From Verrucomicrobiia bacterium (GTDB lineage Bacteria; Verrucomicrobiota; Verrucomicrobiia; Limisphaerales; UBA11358): 64,000 nucleotides of DNA. The notes beneath the pieces were generated by a model, which did no database searches, was not told the origin of the DNA, and worked only from the letters and a program-made list of their open reading frames with translations. The position numbers and the translations under genes are program-made. The stretch lies in the NCBI GenBank assembly GCA_031290985.1, contig JARLJW010000057.1:62001-126000 (forward strand), read 5' to 3'. Within the stretch, counting starts at the first letter, position 1. Each line of letters begins with the position of its first letter. Shown here one piece after another: positions 26,378 to 36,176 of this stretch.

Positions 26378-29300
26378 TCATGGCAGAATGCGTACGCGGT
26401 AGAACCGCACCTTGTTGGTGTTGTTGTCGTCATACTCCATGTCATTACCTGTGCCGGTGTTGGTGGTCAGGATGGACCAAGGACCAGCGAACAGGGAACT
26501 GGAGCGTTCGATGGCATATTTCTTGCCATTGACGGTCGGCCAATGGATGGCGGCGTTGTAACCGGACGGTGCCGGGGACGCGGTTTTCGTCTGCGGAAAG
26601 TCGCCGGCAGAGTTGGGGTCAACACCGGCGACGTACTTGCTCCAATTCGCCACGCCGTCCCCGGACGGGCAGGCATTGGAGATGGACAGGGCATTATTGG
26701 TCGTACCAAACCAACGGAGGCGCCATGAGTCCGGGATGCCGTCGTTGTAGACAGAGTTGGTGCGGCTGGAGGTGGAGAGCACGCCGGTCAGCACATGATT
26801 GGGAAACGAGGCCAGGCCGTTTGGCGAAGCGGAGGCGTGGTCGAAATGGATGGCGTAGGCGGAATTGCTGCTGGCATTTGAAGGGATCGGCACATTCAAG
26901 TTGCCAATGACGACCGAGTTGGACAGACCCGTGTTGGTGGCATTGAGCCAGACAGCGGCATAATTTCCAACCCCGCCCAAGGTAAGGACCTTGGCCGGAT
27001 TGCCGAGCACCGTGGCGATCTGGGAGAAAGAGACCTGCGAGGTCAGGGCCGGGGAGCCATCCAGCGGTGTGACGGTGAGATTCAGCATCAGGACGCGCAA
27101 AGGATAGGTGCCAACGATGGTAGCCGTGATGGGAACCGCCACCGTTTGCCCGGCGGTGCCAACGGCGTCGCCAGCGCTAAAGTTAACCAATGGCGGGATG
27201 GAGTTGCCCGATCCTTTTGCCGCCAGCGTTCCGGAAGCCTTGGGAGTGGCTACAACGGCGGCCTTGCCGCCGACAGAAATATTGGGAGCGCCAGTATCGG
27301 CAACGCGCTGGCCGTTATTCCAGAACCGGCGATACCAGGTGAGATTGGAAAACACAGCGCGGCGGGAGGTCACATAGACGTCGCTGACATCCAAGACTCC
27401 ATCGCCAAAGACGTCCTGGTTGATGGTGGTGTCATTGCCATCAAACAGCGGATTGGCATTCACCGTACTTCCAATGCCTGGATTTGCATTGGTGTAGTAA
27501 CCAAAATTGGGGTCAGCGCTGTCAGAATCGAGCGCGCCAAGGTTGCCGCTGGAGTCCATGGCGTCAAATAAATCACTGCCTGCAGGAGGGTAATTCAAGC
27601 CATAAACGGCGGATTGAAACACCTGCTGGATATCGGCGTCCACGATGTTGCTGGAGCCGAAATCACCGGCATTGAACCAGTTGAACTTGACGATGCTGCC
27701 GACGATGTATTTGCGCTGGCCGACGGTGATATATTTGAGGGCATTTATCGATCCACCACCGGTGCCATTGTTGGTCGGGGCGCCGATGTAAACAGGTGCG
27801 GCGATACCATCAGAAGTAGCCGAAGGACGGCCAATCTGGATGCGATAGGTCTGGTTTGTCTGGGCGGTTTGCGGGATGACAATATTAAATCCGCCCACAA
27901 TAACCTGGCCACCGCTGGAGTTGAAGGTGTTATCATGCGCCTGTGAGTAGGTTATCAAGGTCTGCTTCGTGGTATCGTAGAGGTTGGTTTGACCGAGACG
28001 TTCCGCCCACTCAACACCCAAGGTGTTGATGCTGCTATTGGTGAGCAACAAGCTGCTAAAATCGGTGGAATTGTCGAACAAGATCGGCGTGGGCGAGACA
28101 TAACCTACGAACGCCGCCGGCGGAATGTATTCAAAAAGTCCGGGCTCACTGGGTATCGGTTTCTCCAACATGGACTGAAAGCCGTAGGCCCCGGGGGGGA
28201 TGGGCGGTCCGGAGTTGGTCACCCCATTCGTCACCGACAGGTTGAATATCAAACTGTACATCGGCTGACTGCCGACCAAGTTTAAGGTGACGGGCGCATA
28301 AAACGTCTGGCCGGGCGAGGCCACGAAAACACTGGAACCTTCGCCGGACGCAAAGCCGAATGAGATAGTTGTAGGCTGGAATCCAGTCAGGGTGAAGGTA
28401 TTCGTGACCGGATCGCTCCGTTGGTAGTTATTCTTGAAAGCGCGAACAATGAACGTGGTATCAGACTGGATTGGAAACGACACTGTCCAACTCGTGTTTG
28501 TACCGGTTAAGTACCCCAAGTCAACAGCACTCGAATTGGTCAGAGACGGGTCGGTGCCATCCAACGTGTATAGAAGATGTGCGCCGACCGTGCTATCGCT
28601 AATGGTAAATTGGGCTGCGTTGCCACCGATAATGTGCGGCGTGCCGGCGACAAAGAGAAATTGTGCCGAGACAACTCCGCTGTTGGGATGGTTGGTCTGT
28701 ATGCCAATGGCCTTAATAGAAATTGCTGGCATCGGGTCTTCCACCCTCAAAGGATAAGCTTGGGAATAAGACAACCCGTCCGTATAGCCTGAAGGTGGCG
28801 TCGAACCGGAAGTTGCCGTGGGATCGGGGATGCTTGCGATGTCGACTGTGTTGGAATCGTTGTAGTGAACCGTCGATCCGGCGGCTCCTTCGATGATGAT
28901 AATCTGGTCGTTATCAAAGGTAACTGACGTTTGCACAGGATTAAAGACCGAGCCGAAAGTTGGCACAAAGGTCAAGTAGCCGATTTGAGGGTCGGGAACC
29001 GGTAAAAATGGCAGCGTAACGCCGATGATTGAGGAATTAACGCTTTCTCCGCCTGCGTTCAGGGCCGTAACAACATAGTAACGGGTTGCGCCAGGGGGAA
29101 CGGTGGAGTCAGTAAAAGTTGTATTGGTGGTGGTGCCGATGGTTGTGAAAGGGCCATTGGTGGTTTGCGCACGTTTCACGTTGTAATTGGTGGCGCCAAC
29201 CGAACCCGTCCAGGTCAGCGTAATCACCCCAAAGTTAGTTGAGGCGGACAGGTTCGTCGGAGGTGCCGGGGGAGGTTGCGGGGGCGGAGGCAACAAGATT

Positions 29301-30397
29301 AGACCGGCACCCGTGACCTTGCGGATGGTGTGGTAATAATCCTCAGAAACGTAGATGGTGCCATCATAACCGTAAGTCACCCCGTTGGGCTGGCGGCTTT
29401 GAACATTGGGAGTGCGATTGTCCGGGAGCAGAACCTGGCCATCGGACCAGCCCGGGAAGTTGTTGGCGGTCCAGTAAGTGGAACTGACGCCATAGAGGTT
29501 GGTGACAATGCCGTTGGGCAGCACGGCCTTGACACGACTGTTGCCATAATCACAGACGATCATGGTGCCATCGCCTGTCTCCGCAATGCCGGCGGGTTGA
29601 TAAAATGCCGCGCCGTTGCTGTAAGCAAAGTCGCTGGTGGTCAAGAAATCGCCCTGGCCGTGAAAGCCGGCATTAGTAGAGATGGCCCCGGTGCCAGGAT
29701 TGATGAGCAAGATGCCGTTGCGACCGGTGTCGCAAACGCCCAGCAGCCCGTTGCGTTTGACCGTGATGCCTTCCAAGAAGGAACCAGGGGCGGAAATGGT
29801 GGCGACAAGGCTCTTGGTGCCGGTGAGGATGGCGACCTTGAAGACCTTGTTGCTGGCGGTGAAATAGACATTGGTATTCGAGTCCAAGGCGATGGCATTC
29901 GCATTGGTGATGTGCGACAGGTTGGTCGCAATACATTCCCCGGTGGGATCAAATTGCAATATGTAGCCATTGGTACCCTTGGCCCGGTTCAAAACGAATA
30001 TGTTATAGGACAAGTCAATGGCCACACCCACCGGCTTGCTGAACAGATTGGTCACGGGCGAGCCGTTAACGGTGGTAAACCAGTCGGCGGTGGTGCCAAA
30101 GTCGGCGGTGTCACCGAGATCAAAGTCGATTAATCGGATTGCGTTGTTTTCCCGGTCAGCGACGAAGAGAAATTCTCCAGATTGATCAATGGCCAGACCC
30201 ACCGGCGTGTTGTAGCGGGCCTCAGTATACGTGTCGCCGCTGACGTAGCCTGAATACGGGGGGAGCGGGTATCCGCCGCTGATGGTTTTGACGGTCGGCA
30301 GGGCTTGAGCGGGTACGCGCGCCAGTAATAACGCGAGCATAGCCCCCGACAGGCAGCACAATGCCTGCCTTAAAAAGCTGGGAGATTTTGTTCTCAT
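26378..30397 (-). CDS. Large secreted multidomain protein: NHL propeller, Fn3, cohesin-like and dockerin-like modules
   Basis: This 1339-residue secreted protein carries a signal peptide ending QA-LP. Approximate order: NHL-type beta-propeller (45-370, repeated PVGLAID and PAGIAETGDGTMIV); Pro-rich linker; fibronectin type III (385-465); a chitobiase-like C-terminal module (about 590-680, LLYTLDGTDP); a cohesin-like domain (about 690-860); dockerin/EF-hand-like segments (NAGDFGSSNIVDADI near 910 and FGDGVLDVSDVYVT near 996); a second cohesin-like domain (1070-1210); and a C-terminal FYRVRILP tail shared in style with other verrucomicrobial secreted proteins. It is the last gene of the pil/secretin operon, 36 bp after the secretin, which suggests export through or assembly with that machinery. 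Confidence 0.75.
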   Translation of the reverse strand: MRTKSPSFLRQALCCLSGAMLALLLARVPAQALPTVKTISGGYPLPPYSGYVSGDTYTEARYNTPVGLAIDQSGEFLFVADRENNAIRLIDFDLGDTADFGTTADWFTTVNGSPVTNLFSKPVGVAIDLSYNIFVLNRAKGTNGYILQFDPTGECIATNLSHITNANAIALDSNTNVYFTASNKVFKVAILTGTKSLVATISAPGSFLEGITVKRNGLLGVCDTGRNGILLINPGTGAISTNAGFHGQGDFLTTSDFAYSNGAAFYQPAGIAETGDGTMIVCDYGNSRVKAVLPNGIVTNLYGVSSTYWTANNFPGWSDGQVLLPDNRTPNVQSRQPNGVTYGYDGTIYVSEDYYHTIRKVTGAGLILLPPPPQPPPAPPTNLSASTNFGVITLTWTGSVGATNYNVKRAQTTNGPFTTIGTTTNTTFTDSTVPPGATRYYVVTALNAGGESVNSSIIGVTLPFLPVPDPQIGYLTFVPTFGSVFNPVQTSVTFDNDQIIIIEGAAGSTVHYNDSNTVDIASIPDPTATSGSTPPSGYTDGLSYSQAYPLRVEDPMPAISIKAIGIQTNHPNSGVVSAQFLFVAGTPHIIGGNAAQFTISDSTVGAHLLYTLDGTDPSLTNSSAVDLGYLTGTNTSWTVSFPIQSDTTFIVRAFKNNYQRSDPVTNTFTLTGFQPTTISFGFASGEGSSVFVASPGQTFYAPVTLNLVGSQPMYSLIFNLSVTNGVTNSGPPIPPGAYGFQSMLEKPIPSEPGLFEYIPPAAFVGYVSPTPILFDNSTDFSSLLLTNSSINTLGVEWAERLGQTNLYDTTKQTLITYSQAHDNTFNSSGGQVIVGGFNIVIPQTAQTNQTYRIQIGRPSATSDGIAAPVYIGAPTNNGTGGGSINALKYITVGQRKYIVGSIVKFNWFNAGDFGSSNIVDADIQQVFQSAVYGLNYPPAGSDLFDAMDSSGNLGALDSDSADPNFGYYTNANPGIGSTVNANPLFDGNDTTINQDVFGDGVLDVSDVYVTSRRAVFSNLTWYRRFWNNGQRVADTGAPNISVGGKAAVVATPKASGTLAAKGSGNSIPPLVNFSAGDAVGTAGQTVAVPITATIVGTYPLRVLMLNLTVTPLDGSPALTSQVSFSQIATVLGNPAKVLTLGGVGNYAAVWLNATNTGLSNSVVIGNLNVPIPSNASSNSAYAIHFDHASASPNGLASFPNHVLTGVLSTSSRTNSVYNDGIPDSWRLRWFGTTNNALSISNACPSGDGVANWSKYVAGVDPNSAGDFPQTKTASPAPSGYNAAIHWPTVNGKKYAIERSSSLFAGPWSILTTNTGTGNDMEYDDNNTNKVRFYRVRILP

Positions 30398-30433
30398 AAT
30401 TTGGGCGGTGTTGGTGATGAAACGGGCTCCGGT

Positions 30434-32197
30434 TCAAAAGTTGTTGAGTGGCGGTTTGCCTTCAAATTCGCCGTCTTGCGGGGCGGGGTTGCTCCAGTTG
30501 CCGCGGGGTTCACCGCTGTCCCACATGTTGTGCGGATCCATGGGCGACTTCATGGTGCTCGGCTTGCTCTGGAGAAAACTGCTTGGCGTGGCGCGGAAAT
30601 CAGTGTCCTGAACAATGGTGGGAGTCAGGAAAATAATGAGGTTGTCCTTGCTCATGGTCTTGTTCTCGCTGCGGAAGGCCCAGCCGAGTCCCGGGATGTC
30701 ACCCAGCAGGGGAACCTTGTTGTAGGAGGCGGTGGGGGCATCCTGCACGAGGCCGCCCATGACCAAGGTGTTGCCATTGGGGATCAGCACCTGGGTGCTC
30801 AGACGGCGGATATCAAAAATTGGGACGGGGAAGGAGTAATTGGCGTTTCCCGAACCGCCTGGGACGGTGATGATGACGTCACCAAACTTGGAGGAAACCT
30901 CGGGAATCACACGCAACCAGATTTTTTCATTGGCCGAAATGCGGGGCGTCACCTCTAAAATGGTACCCACATTGGAATAGGTAACGGAGGAGCTGCCCGA
31001 GGAATTCTGGGTGCCACCGCTAAAATTAATGATCGGAACCTGGCGGGTGACATTAATTACCGCGGTTTCATTATCCAACGTGACGATGCGGGGGGTTGAC
31101 ACCACCTGCGCGTCGTAGGATGAGTTCAAAAACGAGATGACGGCCTTCACACCGTCGGCGCTAAGGAACCCGGTCATGGGAATCAAGCCGCTGACGGTGC
31201 TGGCGGAAAATCCGCCGCTGCCTTGGAGCAGGGTCAACAGAGTGTTTTGAGTGCTTGACGGTGTGACGGTGGCGGTGTCGCCTTTGGGGTCAGTGACGGT
31301 TACCGGTGTACCCGGTGTCTGGACCGTGGTTTTGCCAGAGAGCGACCCGTTACCAAAAGTGACCGACTGGGCGCTCAAGGTGGAAGACCAATCGACACCC
31401 TTTTTGGTGGAGGGCTGGCTGGAGATTTCCACAAGCTTGGTTTCGATCAAGACCTGCCGGGTGGGGGTGTCGAGCTGCTTGATCAAGGTGTCCACGGCGG
31501 CCTGTTCAGGCTCGGTGGCGACGACGACCAACTGGCTGGTGCGGCGGTCACCGAGCACCTTGCTACGCTTGTCAGTGAAGGCGGATTGGACCGAATCCTG
31601 CATGTTGGTGACGGCGGCGTATTGCAGTTGGATGACGCGGGTGATGAGCGGGGGCGGTGCCAGGGGGTCCTTCATGGTGATGCGGTCAATGCCGGTGTTT
31701 TTATCACGATTTAGCTGGAGGCCGAAGTTATCGAGCAGGGCGATAAGGGCGTTTTCCGCACTGATGTTTTCCCAGCGGATGGACAATTGGGGTTCGACCT
31801 TGATCTGGCCGCTGGCATCGGGCTGGCCATAGCCAATCTTGGGATCGAGCATGAAATTAATGTTGGCCTGACGGGCGAGGTTTTCGATGGCGGTGGTGAT
31901 GGGCACATCGGAGAACTGAATGAGCGGGATGCTGGCGGCCGGGGCGGGGGCGGAGGCATCTGCCGGAGGAGCGTTGGTGGTGGCGGAGTCCGGAGCCGGA
32001 GCCGGGGCCGCAGGCACGACATTGGTGTCGCCGGCGGCCGCAGGCATGGGGGCCGTGGCATTGGTATCGGTAGCGGCCATGGACGGAGGATTGGTGGCAT
32101 CCGCGGGGGGGGCGGCCACCGGGGTGTTGGTTTGGGCCTGAGCAGCCAACCGGCCGGTGAGGCAGACCAGCAGCAGGACATGGGCGATTTTTTTCAT
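30434..32197 (-). CDS. Outer-membrane secretin, PilQ/GspD type
   Basis: This 587-residue secretin has a signal peptide (LLLVCLTGRLAAQA) and a long Ala/Pro-rich linker to about residue 90. An N0/STN domain follows (IPLIQFSDVPITTAIENLARQ), then a short N1-like segment (VIQLQYAAVTNMQDSVQSAF). The secretin core carries the family signature ending VPLLGDIPGLGWAFRS and PNGNTLVMGGLVQD. It forms a gated outer-membrane ring for pili or secretion. As the terminal piece of a pilM-N-O-(P)-Q order it is most likely PilQ-like, though GspD-like use cannot be excluded. No pilotin gene is evident nearby. Confidence 0.9.
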   Translation of the reverse strand: MKKIAHVLLLVCLTGRLAAQAQTNTPVAAPPADATNPPSMAATDTNATAPMPAAAGDTNVVPAAPAPAPDSATTNAPPADASAPAPAASIPLIQFSDVPITTAIENLARQANINFMLDPKIGYGQPDASGQIKVEPQLSIRWENISAENALIALLDNFGLQLNRDKNTGIDRITMKDPLAPPPLITRVIQLQYAAVTNMQDSVQSAFTDKRSKVLGDRRTSQLVVVATEPEQAAVDTLIKQLDTPTRQVLIETKLVEISSQPSTKKGVDWSSTLSAQSVTFGNGSLSGKTTVQTPGTPVTVTDPKGDTATVTPSSTQNTLLTLLQGSGGFSASTVSGLIPMTGFLSADGVKAVISFLNSSYDAQVVSTPRIVTLDNETAVINVTRQVPIINFSGGTQNSSGSSSVTYSNVGTILEVTPRISANEKIWLRVIPEVSSKFGDVIITVPGGSGNANYSFPVPIFDIRRLSTQVLIPNGNTLVMGGLVQDAPTASYNKVPLLGDIPGLGWAFRSENKTMSKDNLIIFLTPTIVQDTDFRATPSSFLQSKPSTMKSPMDPHNMWDSGEPRGNWSNPAPQDGEFEGKPPLNNF

Positions 32198-32272
32198 GGC
32201 TTTTTTTGGGTTTTTAGGTTTTCGCTCCTCAAATTGGTTGTATTAGGGGATAGTTAGTATTAGGCAACAAGA

Positions 32273-32701
32273 TTAAAAGTGGATTTCGTGCCGGGCACCG
32301 TTGACTTCGACGACGACAGTGCCTGGGCGGATTTCCAAGCAACGGACATGGGCGCGGTTGCTGCCTGAGAGCACATCGCCTTCATCACCGACCACGAAGG
32401 AGTGATTGTTGATGATGACAATGGGGCGGCCGTTGACGACCGAGTAACCTTTGATGGCCAAGGTGGTGGCGGTCTCCGCAGCGTGGGTGGAGACGGTGTT
32501 GGCATCAAACACGCGGCTGGATTCAGGGAAAAACGGATCACGACCCTCCCGCGGACCGTTGGGCTGGGTGAACACTGACCGCGGCGGGACCACCACGGGG
32601 GGGGCCTTGGCCGGTGCGGGTTTGGGCGCCTGGGCGAAACTCCGCCCGGCCGGCATGAATACCAGCGCCAGACTCAGGCATATGATGGAGAAAGTTTTCA
32701 C
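32273..32701 (-). CDS. Small periplasmic protein in the PilP position of a pil operon
   Basis: This 142-residue protein has a signal peptide ending SFAQA and a Pro-rich linker (PKPAPAKAPPVVVPP). A short beta domain follows: GREGRDPFFP-like start, LAIKGYSVVNGRPIVIINN, VGDEGDVL and IRPGTVVVEVNG. A GRDPF motif followed by an SH3-like HR/PilP-type fold is what PilP and GspC homology regions show, and the gene sits between the PilO-like and secretin genes. It probably links the inner-membrane PilN/PilO complex to the secretin. Identity as PilP is by position and layout, not by a clear signature. Confidence 0.65.
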   Translation of the reverse strand: MKTFSIICLSLALVFMPAGRSFAQAPKPAPAKAPPVVVPPRSVFTQPNGPREGRDPFFPESSRVFDANTVSTHAAETATTLAIKGYSVVNGRPIVIINNHSFVVGDEGDVLSGSNRAHVRCLEIRPGTVVVEVNGARHEIHF

Positions 32702-32706
32702 GTGGT

Positions 32707-33279
32707 TCAGGTGTTGGGCTTGATCAGGGCGATGATATCCAGGCGGAAAGACAACCGCTCGGCATTGACGCCCGTCAGGCCGGCCGGTTCGACCGAAAGG
32801 TTAACCATGCGCATGTGGGGAAAGGTGTTCTCAAACTCTGAGACAAACTTTCCCAAATCATGATAGAAAGCGGTCCCGGAAATGGACACCTTGACCTGCC
32901 GGTAGGGGAAGCCCGACAGCATGTCCATGTCCGAATAAGTCGGCTGTCCGATGCTGGGGATGTCGAGGTGGTAATTGGCCTTGAAACGGCGGATGGTGTC
33001 GTAGGTCCAGGCATACGCATCGCCCGTGGCGACGTCATCCTCCGCACGGTTCAATTGCAAAGAGATGTCGGTCAGGTGTCCGGCGATGGCATCCGCCTCC
33101 TTGATGGAGGTTTCAATGGTTTTAAGCCGTTCCTGTTCGGTGCGCACTTTGAGCCCCAGTTGTTCGTTTTGCTCCTTTTGCGGCTGGATGAGCAAGAAGA
33201 AGACCAAGGCGAGGGCACCGAGGGTGGCCGCCACGACCATGATCAACTGATTCCGCTTGGCTGGTGGTAATCTTTTCAT
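32707..33279 (-). CDS. pilO: PilO-like inner-membrane pilus assembly protein
   Basis: This 190-residue bitopic protein has a short cytoplasmic N-terminus, one membrane helix (about 11-30, LIMVVAATLGALALVFFLLI), a coiled coil (residues 35-75) and a C-terminal ferredoxin-like PilO fold (FPYRQVKVSISGTAFYHDLGKFVSEFEN). It is expected to pair with PilN in the alignment complex of type IV pili. Its ATG overlaps the pilN stop by four bases, and it ends five bases before the PilP-position gene. Confidence 0.82.
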   Translation of the reverse strand: MKRLPPAKRNQLIMVVAATLGALALVFFLLIQPQKEQNEQLGLKVRTEQERLKTIETSIKEADAIAGHLTDISLQLNRAEDDVATGDAYAWTYDTIRRFKANYHLDIPSIGQPTYSDMDMLSGFPYRQVKVSISGTAFYHDLGKFVSEFENTFPHMRMVNLSVEPAGLTGVNAERLSFRLDIIALIKPNT

Positions 33280-33947
33280 CGGATCTTATCTAGAAAACGA
33301 CACTCCAAGGTGAACATCACATATGGCTTGCCGTCAGCCTGTGATTGGGGCGACGAAACATTGGATAGATGTACGCCGTTGGTCTGGCTTAACTGGGACT
33401 TGAAGAACTCCTGGCCGACCAGGGAGTCCTTGTAATGGTTCATCTGGTCGCCGGGGTTGGCGCTCAAGTCCTTGGCGTCCACCGCCAGCGAAATCCGCTC
33501 AATGGAAGTGCCGGGCTTGCCGGGAACCACCCCAAAGGAGTTGGTGACGGGCGGGGAGCCGGCGGCGAGGAGGAAAGTTTGATCCAGCCGCACCCGGGTG
33601 ATCTGCACATTCTGAACGTAAATTTTCTGGAAGGCATCCAACAAGTTGCCCTGAAGGAAGCGCGTGGTGTTCAGCTTCTGAAGCGCGTCGAGCCGCCGTT
33701 GCGCTTCCGCGATTTTTTTCTGGTTGACCTGCACCTGGCTAAAGTCGTTGGCGTGTTGCTGGATCCGGTTATCAATGTTGGTCAGGTTACTGTTAACCAT
33801 GAAGGTTTCCAGCCAGTTCGAACTGAACCAGACGAGCGATACCGCCACCAGCAGGCCGCCGACGATAATCGACCGTTTTACGGGGTCCCGCCGGCGCAAA
33901 TCTTCCTCGGCGAGGGACTCGGCCAGTAAATTAATGCGTATGGGCAT
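33276..33947 (-). CDS. pilN: PilN-like inner-membrane pilus assembly protein
   Basis: This 223-residue protein begins MPIRINLLAE, containing the INLL motif through which PilN tails are known to bind PilM. One membrane helix lies at about residues 26-46, then a coiled coil (IDNRIQQHANDFSQVQVNQKKI) and a periplasmic fold. It starts three bases after the PilM stop, so the complex is encoded in assembly order. The family usually has about 200 residues, so the length is normal. Confidence 0.85.
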   Translation of the reverse strand: MPIRINLLAESLAEEDLRRRDPVKRSIIVGGLLVAVSLVWFSSNWLETFMVNSNLTNIDNRIQQHANDFSQVQVNQKKIAEAQRRLDALQKLNTTRFLQGNLLDAFQKIYVQNVQITRVRLDQTFLLAAGSPPVTNSFGVVPGKPGTSIERISLAVDAKDLSANPGDQMNHYKDSLVGQEFFKSQLSQTNGVHLSNVSSPQSQADGKPYVMFTLECRFLDKIR

Positions 33948-33950
33948 AAA

Positions 33951-35021
33951 TCAAAAAGCGGCGAGCGCTGCGCCGACAGCGACGGTTAATTGGGGCCCGA
34001 TGTGATCCACTTCGACGGCCTGCTGGCCGGGCAGGGCCAGTTGCAGGAAGCCGGTGGGATTCCAAGTCTTACACTCCACAAGCATTTCCTGGTGGAGCAT
34101 CTGCAAAATCATCTCGGAACGCGCCGAGCCGCCGCTGACATAGACCTGCGACACGGGGCGGTCGTTTTGGTGTTCAAAAAAATCAAGGGAGGCGCGAATC
34201 TCGCGGCCCAGCGGGATGACCTGTGACTGCAAGCCGGCCTCGACTTCCGGGGCCATGCCGACCTTGATGCCCTCGGCCTCGGCATAGCTGATGCCCATGC
34301 TGTCCGCGAGCCCCTGCGTGAGCTGATCGCCGCCAAGGTTGACCATGCGGTTTAAGACGAGTTCGCTCCGGTCCAGCACGCTGACGGAGGTGTGTTTGAA
34401 GCCGATGTCCACCAGGGCCACGGTTTCCTTTTCATAAATCTCCGGCAGCGCGAGTTCGAAGGTGTTGATGGGGCCGATCAGCCCGGGGACGAGGCTCTCC
34501 GGGATGAGGCCGGCGAGCATGGTCGCCTTCATGAAATCAGTAATCAACTGCTGGCGGGCCGCCGCCGCGAGCACCTTTAATTTGGGGATGCCACTATTGG
34601 CGGGCGCGTTTTTATCGAGACGTGGTGGAATGATGTAGCAGTCAAAAACATGTCCGGGCAAATCCTGCTGGAGGTAATTCTTGTGGTTGACCTTGAGCAC
34701 CTGGCGCATCTCGTCGAGAGGAATCTGGGGCAGCTCGATCTGGCGGACAACGGCGTCATCGATGCCGACCGCGACCGTGATGAATTTGGTGGTGTTGCCG
34801 AGGGCGTCGGCGACCGAACGCAGATGGTCGGCAAGCAGCTCAGGGGATATCTTTTTTTCAAAGATCGGGGCATCGAGCAGGGCGTAGCGCGTCAGGGCAA
34901 GGATTTCGCCGCGCTTTTCAAGAAGCACGGCCTTGGTTGTGCGGCTTCCCAGATCCACTGCGATCATCTGGGTCCGTTTCTTCCGACTGGCACCATTTAG
35001 AAATGGCAGTGTAAAAGCCAT
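33951..35021 (-). CDS. pilM: PilM-like actin-fold ATPase of a type IV pilus system
   Basis: This 356-residue cytoplasmic ASKHA/actin-fold protein has phosphate-1 motif MIAVDLGSRTTKAVL, connect/phosphate-2 motif VALVDIGFKHTSVSVLD and adenosine motif VYVSGGSARSEMI. PilM binds nucleotide and the PilN N-terminal tail on the cytoplasmic face of the pilus alignment complex. It is the first gene of the operon pilM-N-O-(P-like)-secretin-NHL protein. Motor ATPases (PilB/PilT) and the platform protein PilC are not in the window. Confidence 0.9.
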   Translation of the reverse strand: MAFTLPFLNGASRKKRTQMIAVDLGSRTTKAVLLEKRGEILALTRYALLDAPIFEKKISPELLADHLRSVADALGNTTKFITVAVGIDDAVVRQIELPQIPLDEMRQVLKVNHKNYLQQDLPGHVFDCYIIPPRLDKNAPANSGIPKLKVLAAAARQQLITDFMKATMLAGLIPESLVPGLIGPINTFELALPEIYEKETVALVDIGFKHTSVSVLDRSELVLNRMVNLGGDQLTQGLADSMGISYAEAEGIKVGMAPEVEAGLQSQVIPLGREIRASLDFFEHQNDRPVSQVYVSGGSARSEMILQMLHQEMLVECKTWNPTGFLQLALPGQQAVEVDHIGPQLTVAVGAALAAF

Positions 35022-35191
35022 GCGTTGTCTCTTATATCTTTGTTTCGTTTTTAAGCAAGCTGCAAATGCTCACTCCAGTTGAGCAGAAGTTAAGCCAAAC
35101 CGCCTGAACCCCAGTTTTTTGGCAATACTTCCGCCCGCTTGTCTGAACTCCATCCGTTCCTGTCCCGAAATGAGCTTTGGCGGCCCGGTCT

Positions 35192-36064
35192 TCAGCCGAT
35201 TTCCCGCGCCCGCGCCTTGGCCATGTCCAAAAAAGCCTCCATCAGTGGCGATTTTTTACCCCGCCACAGGGCTCCCACCACGACCAGGGGAAAGTCATCC
35301 AGCGCCAGCGCCCGGACATTTTTCGGGAGGGGTTTGCCCGGCACGCTTACGGACACGCCGATGCCGAGCCCGCTGGCCACATAAGTCTCGATCAAATCTG
35401 CCGAACTGGCCTCCATCGTCGGGAACCACTCCACATCCAATTCGGACAATCTGGTCTGGAAATTTTTCGTCAAGGCCTCGGCGGCGGGCAGGCAGATGAG
35501 CGGTTCAAGAATCTTGTCCTGTCGCCATAATTCCCCGACGGATTTGAGCGGGTTGTTCTTTTCAACGAGGAGAACCATGGGCAGTTCCAGAAGGACGAGG
35601 GACTGGAAACCCGGGGGTGGCTTGCGGTCAATCATGGTGATGACGAGATCCACTTCGTCCCGGACGAGCAGGGTTTCAAGCTGGGCAGGGAAGCCTTCGC
35701 GCAAGGAAATCTTAAGGCCGGGAAATTTGTTGCGCACGGCGCTCAACAATTGCGGCATGTGTTCGCGGAGCACGATGGTGGAGGCGCCGATGCGGAAATG
35801 CCGCGCCTGCCCGCCTTGGAGTTCGCCGGCGACCTGGTCCAGGTTCGCGAAAAAGGGCCGGATGAAGGCGAAGAGTTTTTCGCCCGCGGGCGTCAGCGTG
35901 AAGGGGCGGCGCTGAAAAAGGGTCACGCCCAGAAATTCCTCGAGCTGGGCGACCTGCGCGCTGACGGCCGGCTGCTGGATGCCGTAGGGGATATTGCGCA
36001 CCGCTGGCATGATGCCGCCGTGCCTGGCGACATAATAAAAGAGTTCAAGGTGATGAACGTTCAT
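35192..36064 (-). CDS. LysR-family transcriptional regulator
   Basis: This 290-residue regulator starts at the ATG at 36064; a longer frame to 36112 would add 16 residues without family match. The N-terminal winged helix (MNVHHLELFYYVARHGGI, then QPAVSAQVAQLEEFLGVTLF) is followed by a two-lobed effector domain (about 90-290). The helix-turn-helix contains AVRNIPYGIQQPAVS rather than the usual AA-LN-TQPAVS. Effector and target genes are unknown. It is upstream of pilM on the same strand with a 170-bp gap, so it could be independent of the pil operon. Confidence 0.85.
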   Translation of the reverse strand: MNVHHLELFYYVARHGGIMPAVRNIPYGIQQPAVSAQVAQLEEFLGVTLFQRRPFTLTPAGEKLFAFIRPFFANLDQVAGELQGGQARHFRIGASTIVLREHMPQLLSAVRNKFPGLKISLREGFPAQLETLLVRDEVDLVITMIDRKPPPGFQSLVLLELPMVLLVEKNNPLKSVGELWRQDKILEPLICLPAAEALTKNFQTRLSELDVEWFPTMEASSADLIETYVASGLGIGVSVSVPGKPLPKNVRALALDDFPLVVVGALWRGKKSPLMEAFLDMAKARAREIG

Positions 36065-36176
36065 GGTGTGCTGACAATCCGTGTCGCCGCCATCTTTGCC
36101 GATTCGCCCCATTGCGGCAAGCTGTTGCTGCTGAAAACTTATCGGCGTGGGAGGTTAAAATGTCACTCATCGTCTG

